A stretch of DNA of 64,000 bases from the NCBI RefSeq assembly GCF_019880585.1, contig NZ_JAINVV010000008.1, positions 310,001-374,000 of the forward strand. Direction: 5' to 3'. The DNA comes from Sphingomonas colocasiae (GTDB lineage Bacteria > Pseudomonadota > Alphaproteobacteria > Sphingomonadales > Sphingomonadaceae). Positions 49,685-59,486 of this stretch are shown in pieces; within the stretch, counting starts at the first letter, position 1; each line of letters begins with the position of its first letter. A program made the position numbers and the translations under genes. The notes under the pieces were generated by a model. That model worked only from the letters and a program-made list of their open reading frames with translations. It did no database searches and was not told the DNA's origin.

Positions 49685-50296
49685 ATGCGCACGCTCGTGA
49701 TCGAGACGGCGACCGGCGCCTGTTCGGTCGCGCTGATCGAACATGGCGCCGTCATCGCCCATGCGCATGAGGAGGTCGGCCGGGGTCATGCCGAACGGCT
49801 GATCCCGATGATCGCGGCGCTGCCCGACAAGGGCCGCGCCGGCGAGATCCTGGTTGATTGCGGGCCAGGCAGCTTCACCGGCGTCCGGGTGGGCCTCGCC
49901 GCCGCCCGCGCGCTCGGCCTCGCCTGGGGCGCAGTGGTGCACGGCTATTCCTCGCTCGCGCTGATCGCGGCCGCCGCGGACTGGAACGACGTGGACAGCC
50001 TTGCCGTCGCCATCGACGGCGGGCATGGTCAGCTCTTCGTTCAGCGCTTCGCGAAGGAGCCGATGAAGCCTCTGTCCGACCTCGCCTCGCTCGTTCCCGA
50101 AGAGGCCGCGCGCTTCGTGCCCGACGATCGGATCGTCGGCAACGCCGCCGCGACTCTCGTCGCCGCACGCGGATCGGGGCACGCCGCCTCTGTCGGCCTG
50201 GAAGCCGCGCGCGTCGTCGTCCTGCCCGTGGAGTTGCGCGCGCTGGCGGCGGTCCCGATCTATGGCCGGGCGCCCGACGCCAAGCCGATGGCATGA
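49685..50296 (+). CDS. tsaB: tRNA threonylcarbamoyladenosine biosynthesis protein TsaB
   Basis: A 203-residue ASKHA-fold protein that partners TsaD and TsaE in making t6A37 of ANN-decoding tRNAs. The N-terminal VIETATGACSVALI and the GPGSFTGVRVGLAAARAL block near residue 60 are diagnostic. Its stop overlaps the rimI start by four bases. The tsaB-rimI pairing is widespread. Confidence 0.94.
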   Translation: MRTLVIETATGACSVALIEHGAVIAHAHEEVGRGHAERLIPMIAALPDKGRAGEILVDCGPGSFTGVRVGLAAARALGLAWGAVVHGYSSLALIAAAADWNDVDSLAVAIDGGHGQLFVQRFAKEPMKPLSDLASLVPEEAARFVPDDRIVGNAAATLVAARGSGHAASVGLEAARVVVLPVELRALAAVPIYGRAPDAKPMA

Positions 50297-50784
50297 CCAT
50301 GGCCGACGCCAGAGGCTATGGCGCGATCCGCGTGGCGAGCGTCGATGCGACCTTCATGGCCCCGGTGATGGAGATCATGCGCGCCGCGTTCGATCCGGCC
50401 TATGGCGAGGCATGGACGTCGGGCCAGTGCGCCGGAATTTTGGCGAGCCCGGGCACCTGGCTGATGATCGCCGAGCTTGACGGCCGCCCCGCCGGCTTCG
50501 CGCTGACCCGCGTGATCGTCGACGAGGCTGAACTGCTGCTGATCGCGGTCCACCCCGAAGCCCGCCGCCGCGGCATCGGCGTTCGGCTGATCGCGGGGGT
50601 CGCCGAGGCCGCCCGCCGCCGTGGCGCCGCGAGCCTGTTCCTGGAGGTTCGATCGAACAATCCGGCGATCGCTCTTTATACAGGGACTGGCTTTTCGAAA
50701 GTCGGCGAACGCATCAATTATTATCGCGGCGCGAACGGCGATCTATTCGACGCGCATACTTACAGCCTGCCGCTCTGCCCCTGA
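50293..50784 (+). CDS. rimI: Ribosomal protein S18-alanine N-acetyltransferase
   Basis: A 163-residue GNAT acetyltransferase. The acetyl-CoA motif [15 protein letters not shown] lies near residue 86 and the C-terminal [19 protein letters not shown] near residue 116 is RimI-like. By family it acetylates the N-terminus of ribosomal protein S18. It overlaps tsaB by four bases (ATGA) and is followed by mucR. Confidence 0.92.
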   Translation: MTMADARGYGAIRVASVDATFMAPVMEIMRAAFDPAYGEAWTSGQCAGILASPGTWLMIAELDGRPAGFALTRVIVDEAELLLIAVHPEARRRGIGVRLIAGVAEAARRRGAASLFLEVRSNNPAIALYTGTGFSKVGERINYYRGANGDLFDAHTYSLPLCP

Positions 50785-50882
50785 AAAGCCCGGTTCTTCA
50801 TTGTCAGCCGCCGGTGCCGCGTCTAATGAGCGCGCGCGTCGCGACCCCCTTGCGCCGCCAATCCGACCCAGAAGAGAGAGAT

Positions 50883-51296
50883 ATGGACGAGCATAATGAG
50901 CTTTCGGAGACGTTGATCACTTTGACCGCCGATATCGTCGCTGCGCATGTCAGCAACAACAGCGTCGCGGTTTCCGACCTTCCCCTCCTCATCCAGAATG
51001 TTCATGGCGCGCTTTCCGGCCTCGGCACCCCTGAAGCCGAACCCGAAATCAAGCAGGAGCCGGCCGTTTCGGTGCGCTCCTCGATCAAACCCGATTTCAT
51101 CGTCTGCCTGGAAGACGGCAAGAAGCTGAAGATGCTCAAGCGCCATCTGATGACGCATTATCAGATGACCCCCGAGCAGTATCGCGCCAAGTGGAACCTG
51201 CCTGCCGACTATCCGATGGTCGCCCCCAACTATGCCGAGCAGCGCCGCTCGCTCGCCAAGAAGATCGGCCTGGGCACCAAGCGCCGCAAGCGCTGA
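50883..51296 (+). CDS. MucR/Ros family zinc-finger transcriptional regulator
   Basis: A 137-residue regulator of the alphaproteobacterial Ros/MucR type. The zinc-finger domain has potential ligands Cys75, Asp78, His88 and His92 ([18 protein letters not shown]); the second Cys of Agrobacterium Ros is Asp here. The [20 protein letters not shown] block follows, then a basic tail. Such proteins bind AT-rich DNA and control exopolysaccharide and other surface genes. GAGAGAGAT precedes the ATG. A strong terminator lies downstream. Confidence 0.9.
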   Translation: MDEHNELSETLITLTADIVAAHVSNNSVAVSDLPLLIQNVHGALSGLGTPEAEPEIKQEPAVSVRSSIKPDFIVCLEDGKKLKMLKRHLMTHYQMTPEQYRAKWNLPADYPMVAPNYAEQRRSLAKKIGLGTKRRKR

Positions 51297-51321
51297 AAGT
51301 CCGTTTGGACAATTTCAGAAC

Positions 51322-51356
51322 GGGCGGCGGCCATCCCTTTCCGCCGCCGCCCTTTT
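51322..51356 (+). terminator. Rho-independent terminator after mucR
   Basis: GGGCGGCGG (51322-51330), an approximately 13-base loop and CCGCCGCCC (51344-51352) are followed by TTTT. It ends the mucR transcript before fur. Confidence 0.85.
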
Positions 51357-51382
51357 CCACTCCTTCAAAAGCGGCTAGGGTT

Positions 51383-51394
51383 CCCCATATGGGG
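51383..51394. promoter_or_regulatory. Perfect 12-base palindrome upstream of fur
   Basis: CCCCATATGGGG lies 27 bases before the fur ATG, in the expected promoter or leader region. It could be an operator, but its protein is unknown and it does not resemble the classical Fur box. Confidence 0.3.
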
Positions 51395-51420
51395 ACTTCG
51401 GGGCGAGAAGAGCGAGAATC

Positions 51421-51843
51421 ATGAGCCGCAAGATCGATGTTGAAGCCCTGTGCCACGAAAATGGCCTCAGGATCACTGAACAGCGCCGGGTGATCGCCCG
51501 CGTCATTTCCGAGGCGGAGGATCATCCCGACGTCGAGAAGCTGCACGAGCGCGCGTCCGCGATCGATCCCGGCATCTCGATCGCCACCGTCTATCGCACC
51601 GTCCGCCTGTTCGAAGAGGCGGGAATCCTGGAACGCCACGATTTCGGCGACGGCCGTGCCCGCTATGAAGCGGCGCCCGAAGCGCATCACGATCATCTGA
51701 TCGATGTCGAAACCGGCAAGGTGATCGAATTCGTCGATCCCGAACTGGAGGCGCTGCAGAAGCAGATCGCCGAAAAGCTCGGCTATCGCCTCGTCGACCA
51801 CCGCATGGAGCTCTATGGCGTCGCTCTCGATCGCAAGAGCTGA
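51421..51843 (+). CDS. fur: Ferric uptake regulator (Fur family)
   Basis: A 140-residue Fur family repressor. The winged helix contains TEQRRVIARVI and the recognition segment PGISIATVYRTVRLFEE at about residues 50-66. The metal site has the HHDHLID block near residue 91. The CxxC structural zinc pairs of E. coli Fur are missing (DVETGKVIEF in their place), as in several alphaproteobacterial members. It overlaps plsC by 29 bases. Its neighbour mucR and position suit Fur rather than Zur or PerR, but metal preference is not proven. Confidence 0.9.
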   Translation: MSRKIDVEALCHENGLRITEQRRVIARVISEAEDHPDVEKLHERASAIDPGISIATVYRTVRLFEEAGILERHDFGDGRARYEAAPEAHHDHLIDVETGKVIEFVDPELEALQKQIAEKLGYRLVDHRMELYGVALDRKS

Positions 51844-52576
51844 CGCGCTCGGACCCGTCCGACTTTTCGCGCGGCTGCTGTCGGCCGCGCTGCTGCTGAT
51901 CTTCTGCCTGCCCGCCCATTATCTGTGGCGGGCCGCACGCCAGGCATCGCCATGGCCGCGCCTGTTCCTGGGTGGCGTCGCGCGGATCTTCGGCGCGGCG
52001 GTCGAGATTCGTGGCCTGCCCCTGAAGCGCGACGTCTTCTTCATCGCCAACCATCTGAGCTGGATGGACATATTGGTGATGGCCGGCACCACCGGCACCG
52101 CCTTCGTCGCCAAGGACGATGTCGCGCGGACACCTGTCGTCGGCTGGCTTGCCCGGCTCAACAACACCGTCTTCGTCGCACGCACCGATCGCCGGTCGGT
52201 CGCGGCGCAGGTCGATGCGGTGCGCGCGGCGGTCGAGGCGCATCAGCCGATCACGATCTTTCCCGAAGGCACCACCGGCGATGGCGGCGGCATCCTGCCC
52301 TTCAAGGCGTCGCTGCTCGCGGTGCTTTCGCCGCCGCCGCGCGCGATGCGGGTGCAGCCGGTGCTGATCGATTATGGCCATGCCATGGCGGAGATCGCTT
52401 GGGTCGGAGACGAGCCGGGTGGCGAGAATGCGGCGCGCATCCTGAAGCGGCGCGGGCGGTTCGGCGCCCGCCTGACCTTCCTCGAACCCTTCGATCCGGC
52501 CGCCTGCGCGGACCGCAAGGCGATCGCCGCGGAGGCCCGCCATCGCATCGCCGAGGCGCTGGCTTCCGCATCCTGA
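51815..52576 (+). CDS. plsC: 1-acyl-sn-glycerol-3-phosphate acyltransferase
   Basis: A 253-residue membrane-bound acyltransferase making phosphatidic acid from lysophosphatidic acid. An N-terminal hydrophobic segment (about residues 19-41) precedes the catalytic HX4D motif NHLSWMD near residue 79 and the substrate motif [10 protein letters not shown] near residue 150. Its ATG lies 29 bases inside fur in another frame, so translation is probably coupled to fur. Could also be an ornithine-lipid type O-acyltransferase. Confidence 0.88.
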   Translation: MASLSIARADALGPVRLFARLLSAALLLIFCLPAHYLWRAARQASPWPRLFLGGVARIFGAAVEIRGLPLKRDVFFIANHLSWMDILVMAGTTGTAFVAKDDVARTPVVGWLARLNNTVFVARTDRRSVAAQVDAVRAAVEAHQPITIFPEGTTGDGGGILPFKASLLAVLSPPPRAMRVQPVLIDYGHAMAEIAWVGDEPGGENAARILKRRGRFGARLTFLEPFDPAACADRKAIAAEARHRIAEALASAS

Positions 52577-52599
52577 GCCGCCGCTGTATAGGCGCGGCC

Positions 52600-53973
52600 A
52601 TGACCGACCCCAAGACCCCCGCGCCCAAGACCTTCCACGTCAAGTCGTTCGGCTGCCAGATGAACGTTTATGACGGTGAACGCATGGGCGAAATGCTCGG
52701 CGCGCAGGGGCTGACCGCGGCCGATGCCGACAGCGCCGATCTGGTCGTGCTCAACACCTGCCATATCCGCGAAAAGGCGGCGGAGAAGGTCTATTCGGAT
52801 ATCGGCCGGCTCGCGCGCCGCGAAAACGGCCCACGCCCGATGATCGCCGTCGCCGGCTGCGTGGCCCAGGCCGAAGGCGCGGAAATCCATCGCCGCGCGC
52901 CGCAGGTCGATATCGTCGTCGGACCCCAGGCCTATCACCGCCTGCCCGATCTGGTTTCGCGTGCGTCGGCCGGCGGCCATGCGCTCGACACCGACATGCC
53001 CGCCGCGTCGAAATTCGATGTGCTGCCCCGCCGCGCCCGCCGCCAGGGGCCCAGCGCCTTCCTGACCGTGCAGGAAGGCTGCGACAAATTCTGCACCTAC
53101 TGCGTCGTGCCCTATACGCGCGGCGCCGAGATCAGCCGCGCCTGGGACCAGATCGTCGACGAGGCCAAGGCGCTGGCCGATGGCGGCGCGCGCGAGATCA
53201 CCCTGCTCGGCCAGAACGTCAATGCCTGGTCCGACGAACGGGGACGCGGCCTCCACACGCTGATCGAGACGATCGCGCTGATCCCCGGCATCGCGCGCAT
53301 CCGCTACACCACCAGCCATCCCAACGACATGAGCGACGGGCTGATCGCCGCGCATCGCGATATCGACGCGCTGATGCCCTTCCTCCACCTGCCCGTGCAA
53401 TCGGGCAGCGACGCGATCCTGAAGGCGATGAACCGCAGCCATTCGACCGCCAGCTATCTGAAGATCATCGACCGCGTTCGCGCGGTGCGACCCGATATCG
53501 CCATTTCCGGCGATTTCATCGTCGGCTTTCCCGGCGAAAGCGACGCCGATTTCGAAGCGACGCTCCAGATCGTCCGCGACGTCGATTATGCGATGGCCTA
53601 TTCCTTCAAATATTCGCCGCGCCCCGGCACGCCGGCCGCCGACATGGACGATCAGATCGCACCCGGATTGATGGACGAACGCCTGCAGGCGCTCCAGGCA
53701 CTGCTCAACGAGCAGCAGCATCGCTTCAATCTGGCGAGCGTCGGCCGCACCACCGAGATCCTGATCGAACGCGACGGCAAGCGCCCGGGCCAGAAGCTCG
53801 GCAAATCGCCCTGGCTGCAATCGGTGATCGTCGAGAATGGGCCCGAGGCCGGATCCCTTCTGCCGGTGGAGATTGTTTCAGCAGCGCCGAACAGCGTAGT
53901 CGGCGTTCCGGTTTCCGACCGTCATGCCAGCGGTGGCTGGCATCCGGCGCAGAATATGGCGCGTGCTGGTTGA
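52600..53973 (+). CDS. miaB: tRNA-2-methylthio-N6-dimethylallyladenosine synthase
   Basis: A 457-residue radical-SAM methylthiotransferase acting on i6A37 of tRNA. N-terminal cluster cysteines are in [10 protein letters not shown] (about residue 17) and [14 protein letters not shown] (about 54), with a third in GCVAQAEG. The radical-SAM CxxxCxxC is [17 protein letters not shown] near residue 162. A TRAM domain closes the protein. The last ~20 residues (after VVGVPV) lie within a palindromic repeat arm and look acquired. First of miaB-phoH-ybeY-corC. Confidence 0.95.
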   Translation: MTDPKTPAPKTFHVKSFGCQMNVYDGERMGEMLGAQGLTAADADSADLVVLNTCHIREKAAEKVYSDIGRLARRENGPRPMIAVAGCVAQAEGAEIHRRAPQVDIVVGPQAYHRLPDLVSRASAGGHALDTDMPAASKFDVLPRRARRQGPSAFLTVQEGCDKFCTYCVVPYTRGAEISRAWDQIVDEAKALADGGAREITLLGQNVNAWSDERGRGLHTLIETIALIPGIARIRYTTSHPNDMSDGLIAAHRDIDALMPFLHLPVQSGSDAILKAMNRSHSTASYLKIIDRVRAVRPDIAISGDFIVGFPGESDADFEATLQIVRDVDYAMAYSFKYSPRPGTPAADMDDQIAPGLMDERLQALQALLNEQQHRFNLASVGRTTEILIERDGKRPGQKLGKSPWLQSVIVENGPEAGSLLPVEIVSAAPNSVVGVPVSDRHASGGWHPAQNMARAG

Positions 53974-53999
53974 CAGACCCCAGCCTTCGCTGGGGTGAC
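53921..53999. repeat. Paired REP-like element, CCAGCG variant, overlapping the miaB 3' end
   Basis: Left arm 53921-53945 (GTCATGCCAGCGGTGGCTGG) encodes part of the miaB C-terminus. The right arm, 53972-53999, begins at the miaB stop codon and contains the hairpin ACCCCAGC-CTTC-GCTGGGGT. The arms are imperfect inverted copies. It belongs to the same class as the CCCGCG and CCGGCG elements. Confidence 0.75.
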
Positions 54000-54102
54000 G
54001 GACGATCATCATTGTGCCCTTTGGGCGACAGCCGCCGGAAATTTGCGATGTCCTGCAGGTGGCGATGGACACAATCGCGTCACCGCATCATTGTAATGGC
54101 GT

Positions 54103-54130
54103 CCGTCGCGGGCGCCGCGCCCGCGGACGG
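54103..54130 (+). promoter_or_regulatory. GC-rich hairpin just upstream of the phoH ribosome-binding site
   Basis: CGCGGGCGC and GCGCCCGCG form a nine-base stem extended by CCGT/ACGG with one bulge. It ends 6 bases before the AAGGAGG of phoH. It may limit ribosome access or end read-through from miaB; there is no T-tract. Confidence 0.4.
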
Positions 54131-54145
54131 CGTTCAAGGAGGCTT

Positions 54146-55140
<995 letters not shown>

Positions 55141-55141
<1 letters not shown>

Positions 55142-55644
55142 TGCTTGACGTTGCCGTCCAGACGGAGCCGGAATGGGACGATGGCGCCGACTGGGACATG
55201 CTCGCAGAAGCCGCGGTCCGCATCGCGATCGAGCACAGCCCGCATGCCGGCTGGCTGAACCGCGCCTTGTGCGTCGAGGTGACGGTGCGGTTGACCGATG
55301 ATGACGAGGTGCGCCAGCTCAACGCGCAGTATCGCGGCAAGGACAAGCCGACCAACGTGCTGTCCTTTCCGATGGTCCAGCCCGACCTGCTCGAAACGCT
55401 CGCCAATACCGACGATGGCGAGGCGATCCTGGGCGATATCGTGCTCGCGCGCGACGTGTGCGTGCGCGAGGCGGCCGAGCGGGAGATCAGCGTCGCGGAT
55501 CATGCCACGCACCTGATTGTCCATGGCACCTTCCATTTGCTAGGCTATGACCATCAGGGCGAGGCCGAGGCCGAAGCGATGGAGGCGCTGGAGACACGCG
55601 CGCTCGCATCGATCGGGCTGGCCGACCCATATAACAGGGACTGA
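55141..55644 (+). CDS. ybeY: Endoribonuclease YbeY
   Basis: A 167-residue zinc-dependent RNase that acts in 16S rRNA maturation and ribosome quality control. The zinc motif HGTFHLLGYDH near residue 124 is intact, and NVLSFPM near residue 75 is conserved. It starts at the last base of the phoH stop codon, so the two are translationally coupled. Confidence 0.95.
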
Positions 55645-55656
55645 CACGTAAGCGCG

Positions 55657-56559
55657 ATGCCAGACGATTCCGGGAACGGCGACAGTAGTAGCGGCCGATT
55701 GTGGAGGGGACTTCGGTCCCTGATCTTCGGAAATGAGAGCGAGCCGACTCTCCGCGACCAGATCGAGGAGGCGATCGAGGAGCATGAGGACGACAATGGC
55801 CGCAAGGCCGCTGGCGACCTTTCCCCGATCGAACGCCAGATGTTGCGCAACCTGCTCCATTTCGGCGAGCGCGACGCGGGCGACGTCGCGGTGCCCCGCG
55901 CCGACATCGTCGCGATCCCCGAAAGCGCGAGCTTCGCCGAACTGGTCGCGCTCTTCGCCGAGCACGGCCATAGCCGCGTGCCCGTCTATCGCGACAATCT
56001 CGACCAGATCATCGGCATGATCCACATCAAGGACGTGTTCGTGATCCTGGCCGAGGGCCGCAAGGCGCCGGGCGACATCACCACGCTGATGCGCCAGCCG
56101 CGCTTCGTGCCAGAAACCATGGGCGTGCTCGATCTGCTGGCGGAGATGCGCACGACGCGTACCCATCTGGCGGTGGTGTTCGACGAATATGACGGCACCG
56201 AAGGCCTCGTCACCATCGAGGATCTCGTCGAGGAGATCGTCGGCGATATCGAGGACGAGCATGACGACGAGCCCGAGGAAATGCTCGTCGCGCGCGGCGA
56301 CGGAAGCTGGGACGCCGATGCGCGCGCCGAGCTGGAGGATGTCGCCGAGCGGATCGACGCGCGGCTGGCCGAGGTGGAGGAGGATGTCGACACCATCGGC
56401 GGCCTGGCGGTGGTGCTTGCCGGCCATGTGCCGCAGCCCGGCGAAAGCGTGGAGCATGTCAGCGGCTGGACCATCGAGGTGACCGAAGGCGATGAGCGGC
56501 GCGTGCTGCGCGTACGCCTGTTGCCGCCGTCGGAACCGATCGCGGTCGACGATATCTGA
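55657..56559 (+). CDS. CBS domain-containing hemolysin-family protein (CorC/TlyC)
   Basis: A 300-residue cytoplasmic protein with two CBS domains (about residues 67-190) and a C-terminal transporter-associated CorC/HlyC domain (from about 215). MLRNLLHFGERDAGDVAVPR and HLAVVFDEYDGTEGLVTIED are typical. It has no DUF21 membrane part. Follows ybeY by 12 bases, the usual order; lnt, which often comes next, is not found here. Linked in other bacteria to magnesium and cobalt efflux. Confidence 0.9.
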   Translation: MPDDSGNGDSSSGRLWRGLRSLIFGNESEPTLRDQIEEAIEEHEDDNGRKAAGDLSPIERQMLRNLLHFGERDAGDVAVPRADIVAIPESASFAELVALFAEHGHSRVPVYRDNLDQIIGMIHIKDVFVILAEGRKAPGDITTLMRQPRFVPETMGVLDLLAEMRTTRTHLAVVFDEYDGTEGLVTIEDLVEEIVGDIEDEHDDEPEEMLVARGDGSWDADARAELEDVAERIDARLAEVEEDVDTIGGLAVVLAGHVPQPGESVEHVSGWTIEVTEGDERRVLRVRLLPPSEPIAVDDI

Positions 56560-56595
56560 CGCGATCGGAGCGATAGGAAAACGGGGAGTTCGACC

Positions 56596-57252
56596 ATGGG
56601 GATCATCCGATATCCGGCCACCGCACTCCTCTTGAGCGCTCTCCTCGCCGCCTGTGGCAGCAAGCCCGCGCTGACCCTGCCGACCGATCCCGACGAGCGC
56701 GCAGCCGCCTGCTATGCCGCCAAGCTCACCCGGTTCGGCGCGGGCGACAAGAACGCGTCGCTCACCGTCGCCCAGGTCAATGAAGCCGCACATTTCCTGC
56801 TGCTGGGCGCATCGACCAACGGGATCGCCCAGCCGACCAAGGCCAAGGCGCTCGCCGAACGCGGGCAGGCGTTGCAGGCCTCGATCGCCGAACGGAAGAA
56901 CGCCGCCGACTATGCCGAACCCTGCGCCAAGGCCTATCCGGAGACGTTGCCGACGGCGTTCAAGGCATTGCCGGCCGACAGCGCGGATACCCGCATGATG
57001 TGCTTCGCGCTCGCCAATGCGCTCGTCCAGATCTACCAGGCGAGCGACGTGCGCCCGGACGACAAGGGCACCGCCTATGCCCGGCTCAACGAAATGCTCG
57101 ACACGCGGATCTCCGAAGAGATCCGGGCAAGCGGCGAACCCAATCTCGCCGAACTGGCGGGACGCGCCGTCCGCGGGCTCGCGCTGGGCGCGCAGGCCGG
57201 CCCGCCGACCATGGTGATGGACGCCTGCGCGGCCCGTTACCTGAAGCCCTGA
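56596..57252 (+). CDS. Predicted lipoprotein of unknown function
   Basis: A 218-residue protein with a lipoprotein signal: ALLLSALLAACGSKP places the lipidated Cys at residue 20. The mature part is helical and Ala-rich, with Cys residues near 35, 115, 135 and 213 that could form disulfides in the periplasm. No family recognised. It occupies the place where lnt is often found after corC in related genomes. Confidence 0.72.
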   Translation: MGIIRYPATALLLSALLAACGSKPALTLPTDPDERAAACYAAKLTRFGAGDKNASLTVAQVNEAAHFLLLGASTNGIAQPTKAKALAERGQALQASIAERKNAADYAEPCAKAYPETLPTAFKALPADSADTRMMCFALANALVQIYQASDVRPDDKGTAYARLNEMLDTRISEEIRASGEPNLAELAGRAVRGLALGAQAGPPTMVMDACAARYLKP

Positions 57253-57316
57253 CCATGTGATGCGAGACGCGCGCGACGCCCCTTGACCCGCTAAGCCGCA
57301 GGCATATGGTCCGCAC

Positions 57317-58690
57317 ATGAAAAAGCCCATCCTGATCATCGTCGCCCTGCTGCTGCTGGGATTCGCGACGGCATTCTATTTCGTGTCGCGCGGCAAGCCG
57401 GCGCTGCTCTCGGTCGATGCGGTGACGGGGGCAAAACCCACCATCTCGTCGCCGCGCCCCGAAAAACTGCCGACCGTCAACATCGCCGATCCCGTCGGCT
57501 GGCCCAACGGCGCCAAGCCCGACGCCCCCAAGGGGCTGAACGTCGCGGCGTTCGCGGACAAGCTGGATCATCCGCGCTGGATGTATCTGCTGCCCAATGG
57601 CGATGTGCTGGTCGCCGAAACCAATTCGCCGCCGCGTGAGACCGGTGGCATCAAGAACTGGATCATGCGCACGCTGATGGGCCGCGCGGGCGCGGGCGTG
57701 CCCTCCGCCAATCGCATCACGCTGCTGCGCGACGGCGATGGCGACGGCAAGGTCGACCAGCGCACCGTCTTCCTCGAAGGGCTCAATTCCCCCTTCGGCA
57801 TGGCGCTGGTGGGCAACACGCTCTACGTCGCCAATACCGATTCCGTGATGGCCTTCCCCTATGAGACCGGCCAGACGAAGATCACCGCCAAGGGCACCAG
57901 GATCGTCGCCATACCGGGCGGCGACGGCCATTGGGCGCGCAACGTGATCGCGAGCCCCGACGGCAAGCTGCTCTACGTCACCGTCGGTTCGGCCAGCAAT
58001 ATCGGCGAGAACGGCATGGACAAGGAAGTGAACCGCGCCGCGGTGCTCGAAGTCGATCCCGCCAAGAAGAGCTTCCGCATCTATGCGACCGGCCTGCGCA
58101 ATCCCAACGGCCTCGCATATGAACCCAAGACCGGCTGCCTGTGGACCACGGTCAACGAACGCGACATGCTGGGCGGCGATCTGGTGCCCGATTACATGAC
58201 CTGCGTCGAGTTCGGCGCCGACTATGGCTGGCCCAACAGCTATTGGGGCGGTTACCAGGACAATCGTGTCGAGCCCTACCGGCCCGACCGCCTCGAATAT
58301 GTGAAGCGCCCCGATTTCGCGCTCGGCCCGCATGTGGCGGCGCTCGGCCTCGCCTTCGCCGACGGCGCCAATCTCGGCCCCGCCTATGCCAACGGCGCGT
58401 TCATCGGCCTGCACGGCTCGTGGAACCGCACGCCGGCGTCGGGTTACAAGGTGGTCTGGGTGCCGTTCGGCCCCAACGGCTATCCGCTGCCGGGTGCCAA
58501 GCCGCAGGATTTCCTGACGGGCTTCCTGGTGGGTGACGAGGCACGAGGCCGTCCGGTCGGGGTGATCAAGGACCGCACCGGCGCCCTGCTCGTCGCCGAC
58601 GATGTCGGCAACACGATCTGGCGGGTCAGCGCTCCCGGTGCGGCGCCCGCAGCACCGGCCGGCGCGCCGGCGCACGCCTCCGGCTCCTGA
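57317..58690 (+). CDS. PQQ-dependent sugar dehydrogenase family protein (sorbosone dehydrogenase-like)
   Basis: A 457-residue protein with an N-terminal membrane anchor or signal (ILIIVALLLLGFATAFYFVS) and a six-bladed propeller of the glucose/sorbosone dehydrogenase family. Blocks include LDHPRWMYLLPNGDVLVAE near residue 77, GLRNPNGLAYEPKTG near residue 256 and DYGWPNSYWGG near residue 303. By family it would be a periplasmic PQQ quinoprotein; no pqq genes are in the window. The C-terminus is Ala/Pro rich. Confidence 0.87.
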   Translation: MKKPILIIVALLLLGFATAFYFVSRGKPALLSVDAVTGAKPTISSPRPEKLPTVNIADPVGWPNGAKPDAPKGLNVAAFADKLDHPRWMYLLPNGDVLVAETNSPPRETGGIKNWIMRTLMGRAGAGVPSANRITLLRDGDGDGKVDQRTVFLEGLNSPFGMALVGNTLYVANTDSVMAFPYETGQTKITAKGTRIVAIPGGDGHWARNVIASPDGKLLYVTVGSASNIGENGMDKEVNRAAVLEVDPAKKSFRIYATGLRNPNGLAYEPKTGCLWTTVNERDMLGGDLVPDYMTCVEFGADYGWPNSYWGGYQDNRVEPYRPDRLEYVKRPDFALGPHVAALGLAFADGANLGPAYANGAFIGLHGSWNRTPASGYKVVWVPFGPNGYPLPGAKPQDFLTGFLVGDEARGRPVGVIKDRTGALLVADDVGNTIWRVSAPGAAPAAPAGAPAHASGS

Positions 58691-58703
58691 CGGGGCCGCG
58701 ATC

Positions 58704-59447
58704 GTGACCCGGCCCGACGCGACCGTCGCGATCATCGGCGCGGGCGACCATATCGGCAGCGCGATCGCAAGGCGGTTCGCGGCCGAAGGCTTCATCGTGT
58801 TCGCCGGCCGCCGCAACGGCGACCAGTTGAAGCCGCTGGCGGAGGAGATCACCGCCGCCGGCGGCCGCATCGACACACGATCACTCGACGCGCGCGTGCC
58901 GGAGGAGGTCACGGCCTTTCTGGAGGACGCCGATGCCCGCGCCCCCTTGGCGCTCGTCATCTTCAACGTCGGCGCCAACGTCAATTTTCCGATCCTCGAG
59001 ACCACCGACCGGGTGTTTCGCAAGGTCTGGGAAATGGCGTGCTTCGCGGGCTTCGTCGCCGGGCGCGAGGCGGCGCGCATCATGCTGCCGCGCGGGCAAG
59101 GCAAGATCTTCTTCACCGGCGCCACCGCCGGGCTGCGCGGCGGCAAGGGCTATGCCGCCTTCGCGTCCGCCAAGTTCGGGCTGCGCGCGGTCGCCCAGTC
59201 GATGGCGCGCGAATTGTGGCCCGCCGGGCTGCATATCGCGCATTTGATCATCGATGCCGGCGTCGATACCCAATGGGTCCGCCAGATGATCGAGCAGCGC
59301 GAAGGCAGGGACGCGATCGAGACCATGCATCCCGACCGGCTGATGCCGCCCGCCGCGATCGCCGACGCCTATTGGCAGCTCTTTTGCCAGCCCCGCAGCG
59401 CCTGGACCTTCGAGCAGGAGATCCGGCCTTACGGGGAGACCTGGTAG
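58704..59447 (+). CDS. Atypical SDR family protein lacking the usual catalytic tyrosine
   Basis: A 247-residue Rossmann-fold SDR protein. The cofactor motif is GAGDHIGSAIA near residue 14. At the active site, TGATAG replaces the usual Ser block, and the Tyr-x3-Lys place reads Phe-x3-Lys (FASAK), with a Tyr four residues further upstream. This may be a family trait and activity may be altered. A GTG at 58704 is the likely start, 13 bases after the preceding stop. Confidence 0.82.
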   Translation: MTRPDATVAIIGAGDHIGSAIARRFAAEGFIVFAGRRNGDQLKPLAEEITAAGGRIDTRSLDARVPEEVTAFLEDADARAPLALVIFNVGANVNFPILETTDRVFRKVWEMACFAGFVAGREAARIMLPRGQGKIFFTGATAGLRGGKGYAAFASAKFGLRAVAQSMARELWPAGLHIAHLIIDAGVDTQWVRQMIEQREGRDAIETMHPDRLMPPAAIADAYWQLFCQPRSAWTFEQEIRPYGETW

Positions 59448-59486
59448 GAACGGCACGGGCGACAGGGGCCCAACAAGGGGAAAGAC

